This document shows positions 33,489 to 40,411 of a DNA stretch of 64,000 nt, piece after piece. A program made the position numbers and the translations under genes. The stretch is from NCBI RefSeq assembly GCF_039544105.1, contig NZ_BAABLA010000121.1; one strand, given 5' to 3'. The DNA comes from Haloechinothrix_A salitolerans (GTDB lineage Bacteria; Actinomycetota; Actinomycetes; Mycobacteriales; Pseudonocardiaceae). The stretch's first letter is position 1. Every line of letters begins with the position of its first letter. The notes below the pieces were generated by a model that made no database searches, was not told the DNA's origin, and saw nothing but the letters and a program-made list of their open reading frames with translations.

Positions 33489-36400
33489 CGCGACACCGCA
33501 TCGCGATCGTCGGGATGGCGTGCCGTTATCCGGACGCGAACAATCCGACGCGGCTATGGCAGACCGTTCTTGGCAGGCGGCGTGGTTTTCGGGCCATTCC
33601 TGGGAATCGGCTCTCGTCGGCCTACATCGGCTCGCGGCAGGAGCCGGACCATACCTATGTGACGCATGCCGGTCTGCTACGAGACTGGGAGTTCGATCGG
33701 ACGCGTTTCGGCATCGGCGGTGCGCTGTACCGGGCGACGGACGAGACGCAGTGGATGGCGCTTCAGGTCGCGACGGAAGCGCTCGCCGACGCGGGATTCC
33801 CCGATGCGGCGGGACTTGACCGCGAGCAGGTCGGTGTCGTCATGGGCAACTCGCTGACCGGTGAGTTCACCCGCGCCCACCAGATCAGGCTGCGGTGGCC
33901 GTTCGTGCACCGCGCCGCCGTCGCTGCCCTCGAACGCGCTGGTGCGGACGAATCGACGAGTGCGGCGACCATCGCCGCACTCGAAGAGTTACTCAAGGAG
34001 CCGTTTCCGGTGCCTGGGGAAGACTCGCTCGCCGGTGCGCTCGCCAACACGATAGCGGGTAGGATCTGCAACCACTACGACTTCAACGGAACCGGGTACA
34101 CAGTAGACGGTGCGTGCGCGTCAAGCCTGCTCGCGGTGATGACCGCAAGCAGGGCGTTGGCGACTGGTGAGCTCGACTTCGCGCTCGCCGGGGGCGTTGA
34201 TCTCAGTCTTGACCCGTTCGAGTTGGTTGGCTTCGCAAGGCTGGGTGCGCTCGCCGACGGTGAGATGCGGGTGTATGACGCGGAGCCAACCGGCTTCCTT
34301 CCAGGGGAAGGCTGCGGTGTCGTCGCGCTCATGCGCGCCGAGGACGCCGAGTCGGCGGGTCTGCGGAGCTACGCGCACATCGTCGGATGGGGAACGTCAT
34401 CGGACGGCGCGGGTGGCCTCACCCGGCCCGAGTCGAGCGGCCAGGCGCGTGCCTTGCGGCGCGCGTATGAGATGAGCGGCGTCGAGCCCGCCACCATTGA
34501 CCTCGTTGAGGGCCATGGCACCGGTACGCACGTCGGGGACGCGGCTGAGCTCACCGTGTTGCGTGAGATCAGGGGTGACACGGAGCGGCAGGCCGCGCTT
34601 GGTTCGATCAAGGCGAACATTGGGCACACGAAGGCGGCTGCGGGAGTGGCTGGGCTGATGAAAGCTGCCTTGGCCGTGCACCACAGGGTGATCCCGCCGA
34701 CGACCGGCTGCCGCGAGCCGCACCCCTTGCTAACGGAACATGGTTCGTCACTACGTATTCAGCCCGATGCCGAACCGTGGCGGTCAGCTATGCCACGAGC
34801 GTCGGTGTCGGCCATGGGGTTCGGTGGGATCAACACCCATGTCGTGCTCGAAGGGGAGCGAACGGCGACGGCGCCACAAATCCCGGCCACTACGCTGGCC
34901 TGGAGTAGACCGTTGCCCGAGCACGAGATCGTGCTGCTCGGTACGTCGACAGCCAGCGATCTCGCCGCGCGGTTGGATCAGATCGTCGAACGTTGCGGCT
35001 CGCTGAGCGCTGCCGAGGTGCATGATTTCGCCAGCACGGTGGCGCAGACGTCGTCGAGCAACGCCCCCGTGCGGTGCGCGCTGGTGGTGCGTTCCCCTGA
35101 GGAGCTCGTCGCCGCGGCGACGAAGGCACGGAAGCGGCTGACTGATGGCGACCGGCGACTCGTTGTGGATGAGGCCGGTGGTTACGTGCTCGGCGCTGGT
35201 TCCCGGGCGAGGATTGGCCTGCTGTTTCCTGGCCAGGCCGCGCCGGTAAGGGACGTCCTTTCGGAGTGGCCCGTCCGGGTAGACGTTCCCCCGCTCCCTG
35301 ATGACGTGACCATCAGCGAAGGGGACACCGACACCTCGGTCGCGCAACCAGCGATCATCCGGCAGTCCCTCGCGGGACTCGCGTGGCTCTCGACGTTGGG
35401 TTGCCGCCCCGTAGGTGCTGTCGGGCACAGCCTCGGTGAGATCAGCGCGTTGGTCTGGTCGGGGGCGCTCACTCCAGAAGAAGGGCTCTGGCTGGCGGCC
35501 CGGCGCGGTCAGTTGATGGCGCGCCACGGGGTTTCCGGGACCACGATGGCGGGCGTGAGCGCGGGCCCCGACACGGTCAGACGGTTGCTGTCCGGCACGG
35601 CGGTCGAGATCGCCGGGTACAACTCACCCGTCCAGACGACCGTCGCCGGTCCGAAATCCGAGGTCGACGATGTGGTGCGCCGGTGTCAGCGGGACGGTAT
35701 CGCCGCGACGACACTGCCGGTGTCACACGGGTTCCACAGCGCGGCGATGGCACCGGTGGTCGAGCCGTTTCGGCGGGTGCTCGACCAATGCGATATCGGG
35801 CGCCCGATGAGCCCCGTGCACTCGACGGTGACGGGAGGTCTCCTCGATGATGACGACGACCTCGTCGAATTGCTCACCGAGCAACTGGTGACCCCGGTCC
35901 GGTTCCAGCAGGCTGCCGCGGCACTCGCCGAACGGTGTGACCTGCTGGTCGAGGTGGGGCCAGGCGATACGTTGCGCCGCATCATGGAACACGGCTCGGC
36001 AGGCATCCCGTCGGTGAGTATGGATTGTGGCGGTTCCGCCGGCGCTGGCGCGTTCGCCACCGCCGCGATGGCGGCCGCCGGCGCGGTCCAGCTCGAACCG
36101 TGGTTCGCGGGACGAGGCTATCGCGATGTCGACATCGACCAACCGCTGTCGCTGCTGTCCAATCCGTGCGAGGCGTCGAGCGCCCCTGCGGTCGACGCCC
36201 CGCCAAGCCAGCCGCGACCGGAGGCGGACGTGGCGACCGAGATGGTCGTGTCACGCGGCGACGACCCGCTCACAGCGCTACGAGAACAGCTTGGTCACAC
36301 GCTCGAGCTGCCGCTGGCGAGCATTCACGCGAAGAGTTCCGTGCTTGGCGAGCTGCATCTCAACTCGCTGCAGCTGATCGAGTTGGTCGCCACGGTCGCG

Positions 36401-38965
36401 AGTGGACTCGGCAAACAGCCACCAGCGGCGGATCGGTTCGTCACCGACGTCACGGTCAGCGAACTCGCGGAGATTATCGAGGCACAGCCGGACGTTGGCG
36501 CGAGCGAGGCGCCGAGTGTTCCTGGCGTGCGGGACTGGGTTCGTGCCTTCACGAGGCGATGGGTCCCGTTCACGCCGACCACCGGGCTCACCGCGCCGGT
36601 CGCGTGGACCGTGCACTCGCTACCTGGCGGGCCGCCCGTGCCGTTGCCGGAACACGGCGACGACAGCGCCGCCCGCCGAGGACTCGTGCTCACCGTCGGC
36701 GCGCGCACTGAGATCGAGCCGACCATGAGTGAGGTCGTGGACATGGTGGGCCGCATCAGGGCCGTGTCGCCCGACCTGCTCGTGCTGCTGCATCACGACC
36801 ATCCCGCCGCTGCCGCGCTCGCCCGCAGCATCGCTGCCGAAGTCGACGACTGTGCTGTCACGGTGGTTGACGCTGGAGCCGACGGCGAGGTCGATCTCGC
36901 CTGCGCTACCGAGGTCGGTTACCGGGAACTGCGGTTGGACGAGGACGGCGGATTGGCGGCGGCGGTTACCGAGCCGCACCGGCCGTCCGCGGGCGCGCCG
37001 CTACCGCTGCGGACCGGCGACGTCTGCCTCGTGACGGGAGGAACGACGGGGATCACCGCGCACTGTGCGGCCGAACTAGCCACGGTGACCGGCGCGAAGC
37101 TGGTCGTGCTTGGGCGCAGAGCCGTCGACGACCCCGACGTGGCCGCGGGGCTGGAACTGCTACGCCAACGCGTCGCGGCGGACTACGTGCGCTGTGACGT
37201 CACCGATGCCGCCGAGGTGTCGACCGCGGTCGCGGCGGCTCGGGAACGCGGCCCCATCCGAGGCTTGCTGCATGGCGCTGGCAGCAACGAGCCGCGCCTG
37301 CTCAGCGCGCTGGACGAGGACACCGTACGAGCGACGGTGCGTCCCAAGGTCGCCGGACTCCGCCGTCTGCTCGCCGAGGTCGGTGATGAGCTCACGCTCG
37401 TGCTCGGGTTCGGGTCGATCATCGGCAGGATGGGCCTCGCTGGGCAGTCGGAGTACTGCGTAGCGAATGACTGGATGCGACATGACCTCGAAGCATGGGC
37501 CGAGAAGCACCCGGAGACTCGCGTCCACACACTGGAATGGTCGCTGTGGTCCGATATCGGGATGGGCGAACGGCTCGGTGTCGTCGACCGGCTTCGGGAC
37601 CAGGGGATCGCTCCGATCACCCCGGAGGCGGGCGCGGCGGCGATGCTCGATGTGCTGACCGACGACACCGCTCCGCCGACGGTGATGCTCGCGGGCCGGT
37701 TTCCCGCGACGGCCACGCTGGGGCAGCGATCGGAGAGCTGGCCGACGCTGCGTTTCGCGGAGGAGGAGCTGGTGCGCGTCCCCGGTGTGGAAGCCGTGCT
37801 GCAGGCGCGGCTCTCACTCGGTTCCGACCCGTACCTCGACGATCATCGTGTCGATGGCGTACCGATGGTGCCCGCTGTCATCGGGCTTGAGGCGATGGCG
37901 CAGGCCGCCATGGCGGTCACCGGGCGGGACCGGCAGGAACCGGTGTCGTTCACCGATGTCTCTTTGCGAGCGCCGATCACGGTCGGAGAGCACGAGCCAC
38001 GGGTACTGCGGGTCGCGGCACTGGCCGACGACAGGGGCAGCGCTATCGACGTCGACCTGCGTGACGACGCGGATGACTTCGGCAGCGTCCGTTTCGCCGC
38101 CACCGTGTCTCCACCGCCCGCCCCGCCGGAGGCGGTTTCGGTCCCGACGCCTGCCCCCGATGGCGTCGCCATGTCCGGGCCGCATCCCTACTACGGCACG
38201 TTGCTGTTCCATGCCGGACGGTTCCGCCGCCTGGTCGACTACGAGACATTGTCCGCTTTCCGGGTGCGTGCGCTGGTGACGGCTGAGGAGGATCGCTGGT
38301 TCTCCCAGTTCCACGGCCAGCGTCTCCTGCTCGGCGACCCCGGCGCACACGATGCCGTTCTCCACGTGTTACTCGCCTGCGTCCCACATCGGCAGGCGCT
38401 TCCTGTCGGTGCGGAGCGCGTCACGGTGTGGCGCGCACCAGCCGGCCAGCTGCGCGTACTGGCTACCGAACGTTGGCACAGCGCCGATGAGTATGTCTTC
38501 GACGTCGATGCCGTCGACGCCACCGGCGAACTGGTGTGCCGGTGGGACGGTCTCCGGCTGCGGGCCGTGAGCATGCGGGAATGGCGGCGGCCGATGCCGG
38601 TGCGGCTGCTTGGCCCGCTGCTGAGCAGGCGGATCGTCGAACTGGGAATCGCTGACGACGTCGAGTTGACCACGGGGCGCGACGTATCGGAGACCGGTGC
38701 GGGAGCGTTGGCGGCGTCGGACGCCGAAATCGGGGTCGCGACGGCCATCCGGCACGGACAGGAGGACACGTCCCAGCTGCGCGAGCTCGCCGAACAAGCC
38801 CTACGGGACGCCGGCGTAGCAGACACCGATCGGGCGACGCTGGATCGGGTGGAGTCTGACCTGACCGTACTGCGGTGCGGTGACGCCAGTGTCGTGACCG
38901 GCTGGTTCGACACCGACCTGCCAGGCATGCTCGCCGTCGCCGTCGCGGTGGATGGTCACCGGTGA
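33485..38965 (+). CDS. pksE: Enediyne polyketide synthase PksE (lacks a recognisable PPTase domain)
   Basis: 1826 residues. KS: C211 in DGACASSLLAV, H344 in EGHGTGTHVGD, H381 in NIGHTKAAAG. AT: S649 in GHSLGEISALVWSG. ACP: S961 in GELHLNSLQLIEL. KR: TGGTTGI near 1184 and Y1324 in GQSEYCVAN. DH: H1454 in LDDHRVDGVPMVP. This is the KS-AT-ACP-KR-DH order of iterative enediyne synthases that make the polyene warhead precursor. Characterised homologues exceed 1900 residues and end in a phosphopantetheinyl transferase; here the tail after about 1690 is short and shows neither the GVDIE/CDVE acid motif nor the WxxKE-type motif, so the ACP may need a separate PPTase. TTA codons at residues 169 and 1629. 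Confidence 0.96.
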   Translation: MTRHRIAIVGMACRYPDANNPTRLWQTVLGRRRGFRAIPGNRLSSAYIGSRQEPDHTYVTHAGLLRDWEFDRTRFGIGGALYRATDETQWMALQVATEALADAGFPDAAGLDREQVGVVMGNSLTGEFTRAHQIRLRWPFVHRAAVAALERAGADESTSAATIAALEELLKEPFPVPGEDSLAGALANTIAGRICNHYDFNGTGYTVDGACASSLLAVMTASRALATGELDFALAGGVDLSLDPFELVGFARLGALADGEMRVYDAEPTGFLPGEGCGVVALMRAEDAESAGLRSYAHIVGWGTSSDGAGGLTRPESSGQARALRRAYEMSGVEPATIDLVEGHGTGTHVGDAAELTVLREIRGDTERQAALGSIKANIGHTKAAAGVAGLMKAALAVHHRVIPPTTGCREPHPLLTEHGSSLRIQPDAEPWRSAMPRASVSAMGFGGINTHVVLEGERTATAPQIPATTLAWSRPLPEHEIVLLGTSTASDLAARLDQIVERCGSLSAAEVHDFASTVAQTSSSNAPVRCALVVRSPEELVAAATKARKRLTDGDRRLVVDEAGGYVLGAGSRARIGLLFPGQAAPVRDVLSEWPVRVDVPPLPDDVTISEGDTDTSVAQPAIIRQSLAGLAWLSTLGCRPVGAVGHSLGEISALVWSGALTPEEGLWLAARRGQLMARHGVSGTTMAGVSAGPDTVRRLLSGTAVEIAGYNSPVQTTVAGPKSEVDDVVRRCQRDGIAATTLPVSHGFHSAAMAPVVEPFRRVLDQCDIGRPMSPVHSTVTGGLLDDDDDLVELLTEQLVTPVRFQQAAAALAERCDLLVEVGPGDTLRRIMEHGSAGIPSVSMDCGGSAGAGAFATAAMAAAGAVQLEPWFAGRGYRDVDIDQPLSLLSNPCEASSAPAVDAPPSQPRPEADVATEMVVSRGDDPLTALREQLGHTLELPLASIHAKSSVLGELHLNSLQLIELVATVASGLGKQPPAADRFVTDVTVSELAEIIEAQPDVGASEAPSVPGVRDWVRAFTRRWVPFTPTTGLTAPVAWTVHSLPGGPPVPLPEHGDDSAARRGLVLTVGARTEIEPTMSEVVDMVGRIRAVSPDLLVLLHHDHPAAAALARSIAAEVDDCAVTVVDAGADGEVDLACATEVGYRELRLDEDGGLAAAVTEPHRPSAGAPLPLRTGDVCLVTGGTTGITAHCAAELATVTGAKLVVLGRRAVDDPDVAAGLELLRQRVAADYVRCDVTDAAEVSTAVAAARERGPIRGLLHGAGSNEPRLLSALDEDTVRATVRPKVAGLRRLLAEVGDELTLVLGFGSIIGRMGLAGQSEYCVANDWMRHDLEAWAEKHPETRVHTLEWSLWSDIGMGERLGVVDRLRDQGIAPITPEAGAAAMLDVLTDDTAPPTVMLAGRFPATATLGQRSESWPTLRFAEEELVRVPGVEAVLQARLSLGSDPYLDDHRVDGVPMVPAVIGLEAMAQAAMAVTGRDRQEPVSFTDVSLRAPITVGEHEPRVLRVAALADDRGSAIDVDLRDDADDFGSVRFAATVSPPPAPPEAVSVPTPAPDGVAMSGPHPYYGTLLFHAGRFRRLVDYETLSAFRVRALVTAEEDRWFSQFHGQRLLLGDPGAHDAVLHVLLACVPHRQALPVGAERVTVWRAPAGQLRVLATERWHSADEYVFDVDAVDATGELVCRWDGLRLRAVSMREWRRPMPVRLLGPLLSRRIVELGIADDVELTTGRDVSETGAGALAASDAEIGVATAIRHGQEDTSQLRELAEQALRDAGVADTDRATLDRVESDLTVLRCGDASVVTGWFDTDLPGMLAVAVAVDGHR

Positions 38966-39375
38966 CCCGGGTATACCGCTATCGGCACGTGGTTACGTTC
39001 GACGAGACCAACGTGGTCGGCAACGTCTACTTCGCCCACTACCTGCACTGGCAGGGCCACTGCCGGGAACACTTCCTCGCCGACATGGTCCCCGACGTGC
39101 TCAAATCCGTGCGCGCGGGCGACCTCGCGCTGGCGACGGTCGCCTGTGCGATGGACTATTACGAGGAGTGCTTCGCGCTGGACGAGATCGAGGTCGCGAT
39201 GTCCCTGCGGGAATGCCGGGGAAGCCGGATCACGATGGCCTTCGACTTCCGGCGCGCCGAGCAACTCGTGGCCAGGGGAACGCAGACCGTCGCGTGCTTG
39301 CGGCGCACCCCGACTGGCACCGAGCCGGTCGATGTGCCGTCGTCTCTGGTCAAGGCCTTAGAGAACTACCGGTAA
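38962..39375 (+). CDS. Enediyne hotdog thioesterase (E10/CalE7 type)
   Basis: 137 residues. TFDETNVVGNVYFAHYLHWQ at 12-31, followed by GHCREHF, is the signature of the SgcE10/CalE7/DynE7 thioesterases that release the polyene from PksE. The GTG start overlaps the pksE stop (GTGA), so it is cotranslated. A TTA codon is present at 39358-39360. It closes the conserved five-gene warhead cassette. Confidence 0.95.
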   Translation: MTRVYRYRHVVTFDETNVVGNVYFAHYLHWQGHCREHFLADMVPDVLKSVRAGDLALATVACAMDYYEECFALDEIEVAMSLRECRGSRITMAFDFRRAEQLVARGTQTVACLRRTPTGTEPVDVPSSLVKALENYR

Positions 39376-39407
39376 TCAGGGTGAGGAACGGAACGGGAGG
39401 AACATCG

Positions 39408-40025
39408 ATGACCACTGGTGTCACGCCGGTACCCGGAGCGAACGCAAGGGATGGTCGGATCCGCGGCTGGTTCCGCTGGATGAACACCGGCGGACACAAG
39501 ACGATGCTGATGCTGTTCCTGATCGTCGTGCTCTCGCATTGGGCGGAGCACATCGCGCAGGCCATTCAGATATATCTACTCGGGTGGCCCATTCCTGAGG
39601 CGCGGGGTGTGCTGGGAATCCCGTTCCCATGGCTGATCTCGTCGGAATGGTTGCATTACGCCTACGCCGTCGTGATGCTGGTCGGTTTCATCGTGCTCGC
39701 GCCTGGTTTCACGGGCCGTTCGCGGACATGGTGGAACGTGGCACTGGGGATCCAGGTCTGGCATCACATCGAACACCTGCTGTTGCTCGGCCAGGCCGTA
39801 CTCGGGGTGACGATCGCGGGGCGTGCCGTCCCGACGAGCCTGGTGCAGCTGATCGTGCCTCGGGTGGAGCTGCACCTGATCTACAACTCGTTGGTGTTCG
39901 TTCCCATGGTGATGGCCATGTTCCACCATCGGTATCCGCTCCGCCGGGAGCGTAAGCATATGGCGTGCGGTTGTGCCGTGCCCGTTGCCCCTTCTACGAG
40001 GCCGCGGCCAGCTTCCGCGTCGTGA
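39408..40025 (+). CDS. Histidine-rich four-helix membrane protein
   Basis: 205 residues from the ATG at 39408 (GGGAGG 7 nt upstream). Four hydrophobic segments are seen. Histidines cluster at helix ends: LSHWAEHIAQ, SEWLHYAY, QVWHHIEHLLLLGQ, VELHLIYN and MFHHRYP. Paired HxxxH and HH spacings inside a small membrane protein suggest a heme or metal site, as in membrane desaturases or cytochrome-b-like proteins, but no named family is recognised. It follows the thioesterase by 32 nt and is likely cotranscribed with the cassette. The C-terminal CGCAVPVAPSTRPRP tail is disordered and overlaps a small '-' gene. Confidence 0.8.
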   Translation: MTTGVTPVPGANARDGRIRGWFRWMNTGGHKTMLMLFLIVVLSHWAEHIAQAIQIYLLGWPIPEARGVLGIPFPWLISSEWLHYAYAVVMLVGFIVLAPGFTGRSRTWWNVALGIQVWHHIEHLLLLGQAVLGVTIAGRAVPTSLVQLIVPRVELHLIYNSLVFVPMVMAMFHHRYPLRRERKHMACGCAVPVAPSTRPRPASAS

Positions 40026-40173
40026 GCTGGTCCAGCAGGGAGTTCATCTCGCCCTCGGCCTCCAGCATCGCGGTGATGTCGCAGTCCACCCTCGCCTGCT
40101 TGAGTCGCAGCCACGCCTGCCACACCTCGCGCTGCACGTGTTCGGTCGCGGGCCGGTCCGATGTGGTGTTCAT
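39994..40173 (-). CDS. Small hypothetical protein (59 residues)
   Basis: The minus strand encodes 59 residues starting MNTTSDRPATEHVQREVW and ending MNSLLDQLTTRKLAAAS. The sequence is helical and amphipathic (WQAWLRLKQARVDCDI), resembling small coiled-coil proteins common in actinomycetes. GAGG lies 8 nt before the ATG. Its 3' end overlaps the preceding membrane-protein gene by 32 bp in the convergent sense. No function can be assigned. It is supported by codon quality and a good ribosome site. Confidence 0.6.
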   Translation of the reverse strand: MNTTSDRPATEHVQREVWQAWLRLKQARVDCDITAMLEAEGEMNSLLDQLTTRKLAAAS

Positions 40174-40275
40174 GTCGCCTGCCTCGGTGTCTGGGAGCGT
40201 CTGGCTTCCTGTCGCTGTCCGCCGGGACTACGTTTCCAGCGTGACCTAGCCAGCGCCGTTTTGTACCCGGAAAGC

Positions 40276-40293
40276 TACGTAGTTCGTTACGTA
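40276..40293. promoter_or_regulatory. Paired TACGTA operator-like element
   Basis: Two copies of the self-complementary hexamer TACGTA (40276-40281 and 40288-40293) are separated by 6 nt in the 238-bp gap between the small '-' gene and the patatin-like gene. The spacing puts both on nearly the same helix face, as for a dimeric repressor. The rest of this gap shows no other clear feature. Confidence 0.35.
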
Positions 40294-40411
40294 TTCGGAC
40301 CCGGCATCGCACCGGATGGGACGGCGGCCGTAACTTTCCGCGGCCGAAACGCGACTCTCGAGTGAACGCCGAGCTGCATGCTTGGCCCTGACGGGTGCCG
40401 AGGAGGCAGCC

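Noticed and set aside
38500..38965. A PPTase domain at the end of PksE
   Set aside because: The tail is too short and shows none of the PPTase acidic or WxxKE-type motifs; recorded instead as an absence.
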